From CAZART01 sp964487555 (lineage in GTDB: Bacteria > Bacteroidota > Rhodothermia > Rhodothermales > VXPQ01), in NCBI GenBank assembly GCA_964487555.1, contig CAZART010000009.1:1-64000 (forward strand): a DNA stretch of 64,000 nt. The letters run 5' to 3'. Both the position numbers and the translations under genes were made by a program. The notes under the pieces were generated by a model. That model was not told the DNA's origin. It saw nothing but the letters and a program-made list of their open reading frames with translations, and ran no database searches. This document shows, in pieces, positions 17,426 through 27,762 of this stretch. The stretch's first letter is position 1. Each line of letters starts with the position of its first letter.

Positions 17426-20400
17426 TCAGAATCGCCATTCCTTGAAGAGAAAGCTGCCGAAGACGCCTACGCTGTTCGCTTCCGGTTTGCCGAGCGAAGG
17501 GACGCTCGTTGCGAAACGAGAGCGCCAGGATGTTGACCACTCGAAATCGCGCCGGGTGCGGTATTCGAATCGCAAACCCGGGAACGTGCGTGTAGGGCGC
17601 GCCTGGGCAGCGACGAAAAGGCGCGAAGTCATGTAGCGGCCCGCTTCGATTTCCGTGCCGCGAAGAACGTCGAGATAGCCGCCGGTGAAGATATCCGCAG
17701 ACAAATGTGCCGGCGTGATTCGGATTACGTCGAGGCCCAGATCCTGACCGATATCGGCCTCGAGCCCGCTCAACATCGATTCGAGTGCGATGGCCGTAAA
17801 CTGCTGCGTGGCAAGCCCTGCGACGTTGCCGACCAGACCGCCGCCGCCGGATGCCTGCCCTGAGATGGACGAACCCTCTCCCTGAATCAGCGTCGAGGCC
17901 TCGCGCCCGAAGGCAAGAAAACTCAGAAGATCGGTCTGAGAGATGGGAGGCTGAGCATTGCTCTCCAGCGTAATTTCCAGGTCGCGCAGCGTGCCCCCGA
18001 CGACGATCCGGATCGTGAGGGCCTCCCGGCCCGGAATGCGAACCTCGTGCTCTGCAGCCAGCTGAAGCATCGGGTCCAGCTCTTCGCCTCCGAGGAAGCT
18101 CACGGCGCCGCGTGTTAGCGTGAATCGCCGGCTCAGGTACTCATATTCGCCTCGATCCGTGTTGATGGTTCCCTCAATCGTAGGCATTTCCTGCAAGCCC
18201 TGCATGCGGATACGAAGGGGTCCGACGTCCGAAGGGGTATAGATCTCGACATTCGCCTCCGTCGAGCGAAGCCACACGTCCCGGTCGATCTCTATCCGGA
18301 TGTCCGTCTCCACGTTCTCCAAAGCCGTCGGGCGCTCCGTGACGATAGCTCGCTGCGCCAGCAGGAGGGAGTCGAGCCGGTCCGTGGTGGCCGGGTCATC
18401 CAGATTGACGACATCGGCCGGCCCGAATTCCGACATCTCCGGGACGTAGATCACCCCCCGACGCGTACGCACCAGGCCGCCTATTACGATGGATTCCAAC
18501 GGGCCTTCAATCGTCAGGTCGGCATCCACCTGCAGCCGGGCGTCGTCCGTATCGATCACCTGTGTATTTCGTGCGTCGACGTCGAGGTCAAACACGGGAT
18601 TTGTTAGAGACTCCAGGCGAATTTCGCCCCTAATTCGCGCGGGTCCCTCGCTATACGCCACGACTGAGTCGATGCGCAGCACGTCGCCCGACAGGCTCGC
18701 GTGTCCCACCAGAGGTTCGAAACGGACTCCCAGCGGAATAAACTCCAGCGTCGCCACGTTCAGCGACACGTCCCCTTCAAGTGTTGGATCGCCCGGCGTG
18801 CCCGTTATCGAAAGGTTGGTGGCAATGGATCCGTCGACGGCTTGCACCTTGTCCGTAAACGCCGGGAGAACGTCCAGCGGAAGATCATCGGCCCGGATGT
18901 CGATCTCCATCGGCTGCTCCAATAAACGAGGGCCTGCGTCGCCGAATGCAAGATTGACGGGGATGCGTGCGTGCGCCGTCGCGATTTCGAGGCTGTCCTG
19001 CACGAGTTCGGCATCGGCCTGGAGCTCCTCGTCTGCATAATCGAAGACCGCGTGCACGTTCGGCACCTTCCGGTCGTCGATGAGAGCATTCAGAATGGTC
19101 GCTTTGCCGTCGACTAGCGGATCCTGCAGCGTGCCTTGCACGCGCGCATCGAGCGACAACATGCCCGACGCATCGCGGCCATCCTGAAGAAGGGCCGATA
19201 CAAGTTCCAGCTCGAGGTCGCTTATGACGAGCTCAAGGTCCGCCTTCCCATCAACTGGAAGTTGTCCGTCAACGAAGATGCGCCCGCTCGACTCATTCTG
19301 CAACTCGAAGTTATCTACCGCCAGCCCGTCTCCGCCCCAGTAGACGGCGGCAGGCTCGGCTGTGCTCCACCGCATGGTGTCGAGCCGCATTTGCATGTCC
19401 GTCAGCCGCAGCTCGCTTCGCTCGAGGGCCAAAACGAACTCTGAGGTCAACTGAAGATCGCTTTCCTCATCCCGCTTAATGGCGATCTCCACGTCGCCGG
19501 CACCATAGCGGCCGCCGCGGTACGTGCCGTCGACAGTCGCCGCATCGAATGCATAGCCGCCGAGAAGCAGAGATTCAAACGAGCCGTCGACCGTCACGTC
19601 GATGTCCTCCGAACGGATGTCGGCCAGCGTATAATCGATCTCACCGCGCTCGACGTAGTTGCCCTGAAAGATGAGGTCCTCCACGACTGCGTGGCCGTCG
19701 GCGTCAAACTGCTCGATATGGCCTCGGATGGTTCCGAAAGCATCGACGCTTCCGGCGAGCGAATCGCGGGGTACGTCCAGAACGGCGAGCGTGTCTCTCG
19801 AAGGGTTCGACAGTTTGCCGGTTGCGAGGAACTCCACCTCCGCATCACGGGCAGCGCGTTCGGATTCCGCCAAGGCCGCCTCGCGCACGGCCGGCCTCGG
19901 CGCGACGACCCCTGTATCCGACGCCGGAATCCAGGGCGCAAACGTAGTGAGGGAATCGATCGTCACGTGATAGGCAAGCTCTCCTTCACGACCGGATACA
20001 AGGCCGAACGTGCCCTCGATCTCCGCCTCGGCGCTCCGCGTCACAAGCCGCGACGGCGCCACCGTTACAAGACCCTGATCGACTTCCATCTGCAGGTGCA
20101 CCTCGTCGGCTTCGTATTCACCGACCTCCAAACCCTGGAAATCCGCTAGAAAGGTCGCCTGCATTGTTGCGGGATCGGTACCGCGACCCTCCGCTTGCGC
20201 CGTGCCATCAAGCGGCGCCGTCATCGGTGCCCGCTCGGAAATGGCGGATGGGATGAAGTCATTGACATCTACCCGGAAATCGTAGACCGGCTCGGCACCT
20301 GCCGGCCGCATGCGCCCGACCGCGTTCATGGAGCCGCCGTCGTCGAAATCGAGATCGGCATCGAACGCAAAATCGCGGGGGCTTCCGACAACGGCGAGAT

Positions 20401-22450
20401 CCCCCTCGGCATATCCGCGAAGACCGGCACTTGGCGAAAAGCGCCCTACGGTGCGCAACGAGAGCGGATTCAGCCGCAGATCGAGATCGACGTGTGCGAC
20501 GGGCCCCATCGTCACGTCGCCCCCGCCCATCACGTGGGACCGCTCGCCCGCCTCGACGTGCACGAGATCGGCGACGACGGACAGCCGGGAAGCCGGCGAT
20601 CCACTGACGGTGGCCGTTCCTTCGAAGATGCCGCCGATCGGTACGTCCGGCGCCACCGACCGGAGGAGGCCGGCTTGCAGTGGCTCCATTTCTAGATCGA
20701 GACGCTGGAAACGAAGCTCGCCCTGGAGATCGATACCACCACGGGCTGCTACGCGGCTGACACCGGATGCGGGATCGTTGATCGTGAGATCACCATCCAC
20801 CTCCATTAGGCCTGCAAGCGAACCGTGCAATCTTACGGGTCCGGAGGCCGTCGCGCCGGGTGGAAGATCGCGTACGTTCGAACGGAGTAGATCCAGCTGA
20901 AATGGATCGAGGCGCATGCGCAGATTGTCCAGTTCCACGGTCTCACCGAAGATCAAACCTCCGTCCGCGGCAACGCGGCTGACGCCGGATGCACGATCTC
21001 GCAGGAAAAGATCGCTCTCGAGCTGTATCCGATCCTGGAGCGTCCCCGTTAGATTTGCCGTGCCTTCGATCGTGCCGCGAAGCGGCAGGCTTGGCGCAAA
21101 GGCTCGCACCAGATCCGTCTGCAGCGGCTGCAGTCGAACCTCTAGGCTGCGGAAGCGGACGATGTCCCCGGCTCCGATTCCGCCGACCGCCAGCACGCGG
21201 CTCGTGCCTCCGGCGTCGTCGTTGAAAGTGATGTCGGCATCGAGCTGCACATCCTCAGGCCGGCCTTCCATTTCGATGGTCCCGGTCAGCAGGCCGTGAC
21301 GCGGCACGGAGAGTTCCGGCCCTAATCTCTCGATGAGCCGCGTATCGAGGCGGGCGAACTGGAGGTTCGTGTCCTGAACGCGGACCGTATCTCCCAGCAG
21401 GATGTCGATCCTTCCCTGGAGCTCCGACTCTCCAACACGGAGGTCCATATCGCGCGCGATGATCCGACGGGACGTAGGCCGAAGCCGTAATTCGAGCTCG
21501 AGGGTGCCGCCGCCTTGTTCGGGCAAGGAGGGATTGAGCCACCGAAGATCTTCCAGGGCCAGGGGCGATCCCTCAAGCTCGAGCAGCAGATCCGCGTGCT
21601 CCATCGCATAATAGCCATCTCCCTTCATGCGGGAATCGGGAAGACGTGCATCGATATCACGGAAGTAGAGCGTATCCCCCTGAAGCCGGAAATGGCCCGA
21701 CAGGTCGCGTATATCGGCTGCCGGCGGGTTAAAGGGCTCGGCGATGCCGCTAAAGTGCTCCACGTCAACCGGTATCGCCGCCGTGTCGGGATGGGCCACC
21801 AGAACGCGCCCGAATGCCGCATTGAGCTCGCGGAAGTTCATGACGTTCTGGAAGCCGCCCTTCACCTCTATTACGTGGTCGCGCGTTTCGCCTGCCAGGG
21901 CCGCTCGGATGGCTTCCTGCTCCTCGGCAGGGGTCAGGTCGGGCGGCGGCTCCCATTCGGTTCGCATCGTGAGGCGGCTGTCCACCATCGTGATGTCGCG
22001 CAGCTCTATCCACCGACCCCATGCCGATTCGGTCGATTCTTCCGCGCCATCCGAACGGAAGATGCCGACAAAGTTCCAGTCTTCGCCGGGAGGACGATCG
22101 AGGATGATTTCCGCATTTCTGAGTTTGACGTCGCGCAGTCGAATGCGCTTTGAGAGCAGCGCGCGCAGCGAATAACCCGTCGCGAGGGTATCGGCGCGGA
22201 GAATCGGATTCCCTGCGGTGTCGACAATCGATACATCGATGAGCCGGATCTCTTCAAGGAGACGGCCTTCGAAGCGAGCGACCTCTATCTCGCCGTTGAT
22301 CGCGGCGCGGATTTGGCTGAGCGCCAGTTGACGCGTCTGCTCACGACCCCAGTCGGTCGTGGTAACGACGAACAGGGCTGCGACGATCAGGAACAGGATC
22401 ACCGCAAGCGCGCTGAGCGCCACGACCACTATGCGTCTGCCGGTACCCAT
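17426..22450 (-). CDS. tamB: Translocation and assembly module protein TamB (AsmA-like)
   Basis: 1674 residues. One N-terminal membrane helix (about 8-30) anchors the protein in the inner membrane; the long remainder is repetitive beta structure predicted to form the hydrophobic groove that bridges the periplasm. Modules repeat, for example several copies of GVSRVAADGG-like strands between residues about 400 and 700. The last 400 residues are the TamB/DUF490 domain, with RMQGLQEMPTIEGTINTDRG, PPISQTDLLSFLAFG and a final strand ending LFKEWRF for docking to the barrel partner. It overlaps the upstream tamA-like gene by one base (TGATG), a tight operon. Known roles of relatives are outer-membrane protein assembly and phospholipid transport. 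Confidence 0.92.
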   Translation of the reverse strand: MGTGRRIVVVALSALAVILFLIVAALFVVTTTDWGREQTRQLALSQIRAAINGEIEVARFEGRLLEEIRLIDVSIVDTAGNPILRADTLATGYSLRALLSKRIRLRDVKLRNAEIILDRPPGEDWNFVGIFRSDGAEESTESAWGRWIELRDITMVDSRLTMRTEWEPPPDLTPAEEQEAIRAALAGETRDHVIEVKGGFQNVMNFRELNAAFGRVLVAHPDTAAIPVDVEHFSGIAEPFNPPAADIRDLSGHFRLQGDTLYFRDIDARLPDSRMKGDGYYAMEHADLLLELEGSPLALEDLRWLNPSLPEQGGGTLELELRLRPTSRRIIARDMDLRVGESELQGRIDILLGDTVRVQDTNLQFARLDTRLIERLGPELSVPRHGLLTGTIEMEGRPEDVQLDADITFNDDAGGTSRVLAVGGIGAGDIVRFRSLEVRLQPLQTDLVRAFAPSLPLRGTIEGTANLTGTLQDRIQLESDLFLRDRASGVSRVAADGGLIFGETVELDNLRMRLDPFQLDLLRSNVRDLPPGATASGPVRLHGSLAGLMEVDGDLTINDPASGVSRVAARGGIDLQGELRFQRLDLEMEPLQAGLLRSVAPDVPIGGIFEGTATVSGSPASRLSVVADLVHVEAGERSHVMGGGDVTMGPVAHVDLDLRLNPLSLRTVGRFSPSAGLRGYAEGDLAVVGSPRDFAFDADLDFDDGGSMNAVGRMRPAGAEPVYDFRVDVNDFIPSAISERAPMTAPLDGTAQAEGRGTDPATMQATFLADFQGLEVGEYEADEVHLQMEVDQGLVTVAPSRLVTRSAEAEIEGTFGLVSGREGELAYHVTIDSLTTFAPWIPASDTGVVAPRPAVREAALAESERAARDAEVEFLATGKLSNPSRDTLAVLDVPRDSLAGSVDAFGTIRGHIEQFDADGHAVVEDLIFQGNYVERGEIDYTLADIRSEDIDVTVDGSFESLLLGGYAFDAATVDGTYRGGRYGAGDVEIAIKRDEESDLQLTSEFVLALERSELRLTDMQMRLDTMRWSTAEPAAVYWGGDGLAVDNFELQNESSGRIFVDGQLPVDGKADLELVISDLELELVSALLQDGRDASGMLSLDARVQGTLQDPLVDGKATILNALIDDRKVPNVHAVFDYADEELQADAELVQDSLEIATAHARIPVNLAFGDAGPRLLEQPMEIDIRADDLPLDVLPAFTDKVQAVDGSIATNLSITGTPGDPTLEGDVSLNVATLEFIPLGVRFEPLVGHASLSGDVLRIDSVVAYSEGPARIRGEIRLESLTNPVFDLDVDARNTQVIDTDDARLQVDADLTIEGPLESIVIGGLVRTRRGVIYVPEMSEFGPADVVNLDDPATTDRLDSLLLAQRAIVTERPTALENVETDIRIEIDRDVWLRSTEANVEIYTPSDVGPLRIRMQGLQEMPTIEGTINTDRGEYEYLSRRFTLTRGAVSFLGGEELDPMLQLAAEHEVRIPGREALTIRIVVGGTLRDLEITLESNAQPPISQTDLLSFLAFGREASTLIQGEGSSISGQASGGGGLVGNVAGLATQQFTAIALESMLSGLEADIGQDLGLDVIRITPAHLSADIFTGGYLDVLRGTEIEAGRYMTSRLFVAAQARPTRTFPGLRFEYRTRRDFEWSTSWRSRFATSVPSLGKPEANSVGVFGSFLFKEWRF

Positions 22451-24723
22451 CAGTAGGCCTCTCCGATGGATAGATGCAGCGCCAATCGGGAGAAAATCTC
22501 ATTCAGGAACCCGCCGCCGGCTGCCTCCACGGCGTTGTAGCTTCGCGGCGTATCGAGTTCGACGAGTTGGCGTTCTCCGTCCTCGTCGACATATTCAGTA
22601 ACCACCGGGAGACGTTCCGTCGTGTTTGGCCGGAATCCGAGATCGATCCGGACGGGTCCGACCGGTGTGGTAAAGCGGATCCCCGCGCCGGGCGTAATAC
22701 CGCGGCTTCCCTCCGAAAAGGTCGAGGCGATACCCTCACCGACAATCGCTCCGTCTAGAAATACGGCGCCCGTCAGTCCTCCCATGAAGGGGAATCGGTA
22801 CTCGATGTTCGCCTCCAAGAGCGCGGTCCCCCCGGACGGACGGGGAATGAAATCCTCCATGTCGGCCACGTGCGGATCGCACGTCTCATCGATGATATCC
22901 TGCTGGGTGCAGCCGTTTTCGCCTGCCGTTAGAAAGGCGGGGTTTACCGTAAGCGTTCGCGGGCCGAGCTGGTTCTCGCCATACCCACGCACCGAGCGCG
23001 AGCCCCCCGAGTAAAACCGCTTACGAGGATGAAGCAGCGCTTCGTCTTCTTGATCGATGCCGATCGCCGCAGCCGTTCCGCCGAGGTGCCGTACCCACCC
23101 GAGGCGCAGTCGTCCGGCGAGCACACGCTGCCGGTGAACGTCCAGCGGCAAGTAGTAGCTGCCCTCACCCGAGACTCGGTTATACCTGAAATCCGAGACG
23201 GTGAAAGCGGATGCATGCTCGACATCCACACGGAGACGATGGCCGGATGTCGCCGCCAGGGGATTGTCGGCATGATCCGCTCGAAAAGCCAGCACGGCAG
23301 GAGACATGGCGTTGCTCGCACGAAGCGCGTCGATGGTACCGAGCCGGCAAACGCCGTGGTTTACGCAGAAGTAGAGGTCACCGGCTTCGACAGAGGTCAA
23401 TTCGTAGGAGTAGCTCAGGCTCAGCTGCGAATCGTAGCCGATGCGGCGGGTTAGCGACACGTCTGCCCCATAGCCCAGATCGATGACGATGCCCGGAATC
23501 GTGCGGCGATTGGCAAAAAGCTCGAGTCCCAGCACGTTCGCGGCAGACTGAAACGCCGGTTGCATAAAACCAATGCTGGTCCGCCACGTTGGCCGCAGAA
23601 AAGGCGCTTCTTCGACAGTGCCTTCCTCCGGCAGAACGTCATGGAAAATCAGACGATTGTTCAACTGCGAGGCGAGCAGGTTGCCAAGCGTACCACGAAC
23701 GTCGAGTCGCCGCCCGCCGCCAAACCAGTTGTAATGCGTATAGCGCGCCTCGAACTGCACGAATTCGATCGTATTAAATCCGCCCCCAAGTCGTGCACTG
23801 CGCGACGGTGCTTCGCGGACGGCTACCTCGACGCGTTTAGCACTGTCGGCCTGTTCCGGAACCGTGACGTCGACTTCGTGAAACAGATTTGACTCATAGA
23901 GGCTACGTCGCGCGGCGAGAATGTCGTTAAGGCGAAGGACGCGGCCTCGCTTCAGGCGTAGTGCCTCGCCAATCGTGCCGTCCGAGACGTCCTCGTTACC
24001 GCGGATATCCAGCTCCGCGAGCGTCGAGGGGCGCCCTGGCTCTATCACGATCAGGACTTCGGCGCGCCGCGCGCGGCGATCGACTTCTATTGAATCGCGC
24101 ACGTCGGCGTCGAGATACCCTTCGGAGCCGAGCCGCTGCGCCAGATACAGCTTTCCGAATTCGATGTCGTCGAGGTTCAAGACGTCGTTGTCACCGGGCA
24201 GCCGCGCTCGCCGAATGGTTCGATCGCTCAGTACGTCGTCGGACTGCCGAACCTCAGCTACGTCGATCACCGTGGGCGCTCGTTCCTCGATCTGAAAAAC
24301 GACCTCTACGCCGTCACCGGCGGGCAATACGTCCGCCGAAACGGTAGCCTCACGGTACCCACGTCTGAAGTACACGACGCGCAGGCGAACGACGTCACGT
24401 TCGAGCTCCTCCCGGTCGAGATACTTATGGTCGACGACGAGAGACCAGTCGCCGATCATGCACAAAGGGCGAAGCAGCAGTGCGCGGCACCGGGTCTCCT
24501 CCGTCGCTATGCTCGACCGCAGGTCACTGTCGCTCACGTTCTCCGCGCCCCGAAAAATGATTTGTTCGACGAGAGGCTCTTCGTCCTCTTCCCGTGGGTC
24601 CTGCGCGTGCACTTCAAGTAGGGACGCGGAGAGGAACAGTGCGAGAACGACGGCCGAACGTACAGATGCACGAGCGCCGGCCGTGCGCAGGCGTCTGACG
24701 AAAAGCTGAGCCGTAACGAGCAC
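22450..24723 (-). CDS. Outer membrane assembly factor, BamA/TamA (Omp85) family
   Basis: About 757 residues from the proposed GTG. A signal peptide (ASVRSAVVLALFLSASLLEV, cleavage near HAQ) is followed by POTRA domains (EQIIFRGAENVSDSDLRSSI, then RPSTLAELDIRGNEDVSDGT) and a 16-strand barrel. The loop-6 signature is visible as GGSRSVRGYGENQLGPR, with the conserved VRGY arginine. The frame is open to 24978, with an ATG at 24834, but both would put about 35-85 basic residues before the signal peptide, so the GTG at 24723 fits better. Pairing with tamB makes it the TamA-like partner rather than the essential BamA. Confidence 0.88.
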   Translation of the reverse strand: MLVTAQLFVRRLRTAGARASVRSAVVLALFLSASLLEVHAQDPREEDEEPLVEQIIFRGAENVSDSDLRSSIATEETRCRALLLRPLCMIGDWSLVVDHKYLDREELERDVVRLRVVYFRRGYREATVSADVLPAGDGVEVVFQIEERAPTVIDVAEVRQSDDVLSDRTIRRARLPGDNDVLNLDDIEFGKLYLAQRLGSEGYLDADVRDSIEVDRRARRAEVLIVIEPGRPSTLAELDIRGNEDVSDGTIGEALRLKRGRVLRLNDILAARRSLYESNLFHEVDVTVPEQADSAKRVEVAVREAPSRSARLGGGFNTIEFVQFEARYTHYNWFGGGRRLDVRGTLGNLLASQLNNRLIFHDVLPEEGTVEEAPFLRPTWRTSIGFMQPAFQSAANVLGLELFANRRTIPGIVIDLGYGADVSLTRRIGYDSQLSLSYSYELTSVEAGDLYFCVNHGVCRLGTIDALRASNAMSPAVLAFRADHADNPLAATSGHRLRVDVEHASAFTVSDFRYNRVSGEGSYYLPLDVHRQRVLAGRLRLGWVRHLGGTAAAIGIDQEDEALLHPRKRFYSGGSRSVRGYGENQLGPRTLTVNPAFLTAGENGCTQQDIIDETCDPHVADMEDFIPRPSGGTALLEANIEYRFPFMGGLTGAVFLDGAIVGEGIASTFSEGSRGITPGAGIRFTTPVGPVRIDLGFRPNTTERLPVVTEYVDEDGERQLVELDTPRSYNAVEAAGGGFLNEIFSRLALHLSIGEAY

Positions 24724-25315
24724 CGCAGAAAAGGTCCTGGGAATGTGCAGCGGACTGCAGGCCGTCGCGATGCATTCGTGCCGGGAGAAGACGCGAGTGG
24801 CAGCGTCGTGTACGAAACGGATCCTCAGCCGCATTACATGCAACAGATTTGTGGTCTGGATCGGTGCGCGACGCCGGCGATCGCGGCTCCGATGAACTTT
24901 TCGTAGACAACGTGGTGCGAGGACTCTCTGAGCTGCCACGATCTCGCTTGCATCCACGGTTTCTATAAACTTGATCAATCCGGCGTGGCCGCCGGCAGCG
25001 AGTCAACACCAGAGCTGTCCGGCGAAGTTCCAGATTCACATGCGGCCGAAAGAGGCATAAAAACGGCTCGCAAAGGCAGGAAAGCACGATTTGGGCCTCT
25101 GAAAACGCCGTTCGATGGTCGGACGACGCCGCAGTGGACACGCGAACAAAGAACGAGATCGTAACGACGGAAACCCGGCAGTCATGGGAAGGGGCGCGAC
25201 GAGCGAGCCGCAAACTGACAGGTGAATCCGTGGGCCCCGTCGTTGCGCGCAACACCGTTTCATGCGTATCGTGCAGACCCGTCGAACGCCGGCAGGGAAC
25301 GGCCATTCTGAAGTG

Positions 25316-26227
25316 ATGCCCATGGAACCACCATCGAAAGCGAGTCCTGAAGCTGCGGCTCCAAAATCGACAGGGCGCGACGTTCTCGCACTGGCGCCGT
25401 CGCCGCGTCCGGAAATCGTAACTCGTAAACAGTCGGTGCCGTCTCAGTTGGGCAGGGGACGTAGTATTCTGAAATCCGATCTGGGGACGACGCAGGAGCA
25501 CGTGCGGCCGTCGCTTGTGACTCGCCGCCACGAGTGGCTCCGTCGCCGGCGCCGCAAACGGCTGTTGATTGCGATCGCGATCGTCGTTGGTCTCTTTCCT
25601 CCGATGTGGGCCGTCTATCTGGTGGCCTGGCTGATCTGGCGGAGTCGACCGCCTCAGAAGTCGATGCGCCGGGTGCGCAACGGCGTTCGGGCGCTCGAAA
25701 AAAACCGTACGGGGATCGCTATGCAACACCTCCAGGAAGCCCATCTCCTCGATCCGTCCAACAACGACGCACTCTATTGGCTGGGACTGGTGCTGAGCGG
25801 ACAGCATCGGCACTCAGAAGCCGCAGAAGCCCTCGCGCTCGTTGCCGAGCGGATACCCGGGCTGACGGAGGTCGAATCCGCGCTGGTCGATGCCTACGTG
25901 GCAACGGATGATCCCGAAAGCGCCATCTATCACGCGCAGCGGCTCCTCGATACGGCGCCGTATGCGCCAGACACTCTGCTGAAACTGAGTGAGGCCTTCG
26001 AGGCGGCCGGTCGACCGGATCTGGCCATCCAGGCGCTCGAGCAAGCGCCTCTTCACAAGAGCACGTTAGACGATTCGCTCCTGCGGATCCACTATCGTCT
26101 CGGCACGCTTCACGAACAGAACGGCGATCCCGACCGCGCGCTGGACCATTTCGATCGCGTCTATGCACGGGAGATCGACTATAAAGACGTCAGGAAACGA
26201 ATCAAGTCCTTAAAAGCGTCGGAATAA
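25316..26227 (+). CDS. Membrane-anchored tetratricopeptide repeat protein
   Basis: About 303 residues. A disordered N-terminus leads to a very basic stretch (RRHEWLRRRRRKR), then one or two membrane segments (LLIAIAIVVGLFPPMWAVYL plus VAWLIW). The C-terminal 190 residues are TPR helices (GIAMQHLQEAHLLDPSNNDA and IHYRLGTLHEQNGDPDRALD are the clearest repeats). The basic residues before the helix predict an N-in topology, so the TPRs would be on the inner side if only one helix crosses. The start is uncertain between ATGs at 25262, 25316 and 25322. It is divergent from the tamA-like gene, across a 590-base stretch that has no other convincing gene. Confidence 0.75.
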   Translation: MPMEPPSKASPEAAAPKSTGRDVLALAPSPRPEIVTRKQSVPSQLGRGRSILKSDLGTTQEHVRPSLVTRRHEWLRRRRRKRLLIAIAIVVGLFPPMWAVYLVAWLIWRSRPPQKSMRRVRNGVRALEKNRTGIAMQHLQEAHLLDPSNNDALYWLGLVLSGQHRHSEAAEALALVAERIPGLTEVESALVDAYVATDDPESAIYHAQRLLDTAPYAPDTLLKLSEAFEAAGRPDLAIQALEQAPLHKSTLDDSLLRIHYRLGTLHEQNGDPDRALDHFDRVYAREIDYKDVRKRIKSLKASE

Positions 26228-26370
26228 ACCATTTTTACGGCCAGCTGCTGGAATGCTTGAAAGATGAGATCTGATCAGCGGGAATACGTACCTTCCGGTC
26301 GTCAATTCCCTTCTATTTCGGAACAGATCTACCACTACCCCACCAAAAAACCATCAGAGGATTTAAGACC

Positions 26371-26916
26371 ATGAAATCACCCCGCCCCCTTACTTTCGTG
26401 ATGGCCCTGCTACTTTTCGCGGGTCTGCCGCTGGTCGCGCTCGCTCAGTATGACAGTGGCCCCTCGGCACCCGTTACGACCTCGCTCAAGGGCTTGCACG
26501 ACATCACAACAACGAACATCATGAAGACGGCCGAAATGCTGGACGAAGACATATTCGCGTATCGGCCGAACGAAGACGTGCGCACGGCCGGTCAGATTCT
26601 GGCGCATGTCGCAAACGCACAGTTTTTATTCTGTTCGGCCGCGGCCGGCGCGGAAAATCCCTCTCAGGTGAACTACGAGGAAACAGCCGTCACCAAAGCA
26701 GATATCATCGCGGCTCTCCAAGCCGGGTTCGAATATTGCAACGGCGTATACTCCGGGATGTCGGACGAAGCGGGCGCGGAGATGAAGTCTCTCTTCGGCA
26801 TGACGATGGCCGCATCAGGCATCATGGCATTCAATTCCGCCCATAATTATGAGCACTACGGTAACCTGGTCACCTATATGCGCATGAACGGCATCGTGCC
26901 CCCGTCATCGATGTGA
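26371..26916 (+). CDS. Exported DinB-superfamily protein
   Basis: 181 residues. A clear signal peptide (FVMALLLFAGLPLVALAQ) precedes a DinB four-helix bundle. The metal-ligand pattern of the family is present: His in GQILAHVANAQFLF and the pair in AFNSAHNYEHYGNLVTYMRM, with the usual end NGIVPPSSM. DinB relatives include thiol-dependent S-transferases; the group with signal peptides is common in Bacteroidota and Acidobacteriota and has no settled reaction. A short remnant of a second DinB gene lies at 37 kb. Confidence 0.85.
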   Translation: MKSPRPLTFVMALLLFAGLPLVALAQYDSGPSAPVTTSLKGLHDITTTNIMKTAEMLDEDIFAYRPNEDVRTAGQILAHVANAQFLFCSAAAGAENPSQVNYEETAVTKADIIAALQAGFEYCNGVYSGMSDEAGAEMKSLFGMTMAASGIMAFNSAHNYEHYGNLVTYMRMNGIVPPSSM

Positions 26917-26953
26917 CGGTCTTTCCAGCTCGGCTCCGTCGTCATCGGGCGGA

Positions 26954-27619
26954 ATGCTCCGAAAACAGTTCAAGACGTGGATGCGGGAATGGCCGGCGGT
27001 GTCGCTGGGAAGTCGAATGCGCAGAGATGGTGAGGAGGGGGAACCTACGACACTCGAGCAGGTGCTCGACCGCATCGAAGAGGCCGCGCAGGAGGATGAT
27101 CCCGTCTCGGTCGGTGAGATTCTCGACGTTGTAGGCCGAAGGTCGTTCGGTCCCTTACTGCTGCTTGCAGGGATCACTACACTCGCCCCCCTCATAGGCG
27201 ATATACCGGGCGTTCCCACCGTCGCGGGGCTGCTCGTGCTATTGGTTGCGCTACAGATGCTCATTCACCGTGAGCACGTCTGGCTGCCTCGATGGTTGCT
27301 TGAGCGATCGACGGCTCGAGACAAACTCTGCAAAGCGGTCGCATGGTCGCGAAGGCCGGCAAAATGGCTAGATCGCTTATTGAGGCCCCGTCTGACGAAC
27401 CTGACCGAGGGCCCCTTCACACATGTCATTGCCGTGGTCTGCATCGCCATCGCAATGGCGATGCCTTTCATGGAGGTGGTGCCGTTCAGTGCCAATTTTG
27501 CCGGCGCAGCTCTCACCGCTTTCGGTCTTGCACTGATCGCTCACGATGGTCTTCTCGCGTTATTCGCCTTCATTTTCACGAGCGCTATGGCTGTCATGGT
27601 GGCTTACAATATGCCTTAA
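26954..27619 (+). CDS. ExoD family membrane protein
   Basis: 221 residues. A cytoplasmic N-terminus (about 60 residues, with TLEQVLDRIEEAAQEDDPVS) is followed by the ExoD core: GRRSFGPLLLLAGITTLAPL then GDIPGVPTVAGLLVLLVALQ, with four to five hydrophobic segments. ExoD was first linked to exopolysaccharide production and alkaline growth in rhizobia; its biochemical role is not known. The gene is on the same strand as its neighbours but shows no functional link to them. Confidence 0.85.
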   Translation: MLRKQFKTWMREWPAVSLGSRMRRDGEEGEPTTLEQVLDRIEEAAQEDDPVSVGEILDVVGRRSFGPLLLLAGITTLAPLIGDIPGVPTVAGLLVLLVALQMLIHREHVWLPRWLLERSTARDKLCKAVAWSRRPAKWLDRLLRPRLTNLTEGPFTHVIAVVCIAIAMAMPFMEVVPFSANFAGAALTAFGLALIAHDGLLALFAFIFTSAMAVMVAYNMP

Positions 27620-27762
27620 TCGAACGACATCCCCGCCATCCGATTCCCTCAAAGGAACCGCCGCCGGTATAGACTTGTGGGGCCGACGCACGTCTCGTAG
27701 TTTTCGTACTACGGTCTCCGTCACAACCTATTGAATTCTCTCATCTTCCTGCGTCCCGCTTC

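Noticed and set aside
24614..25813. A 399-codon open frame on the minus strand across the tamA/TPR divergent region
   Set aside because: Its composition is Arg/His/Ser/Pro-rich without any domain, it overlaps the start of tamA and the TPR gene, and it is explained by high GC.
27696..27713. Terminator or attenuator before the lipoprotein at 27763
   Set aside because: The stem has only six pairs with no T-tract and no conserved context.
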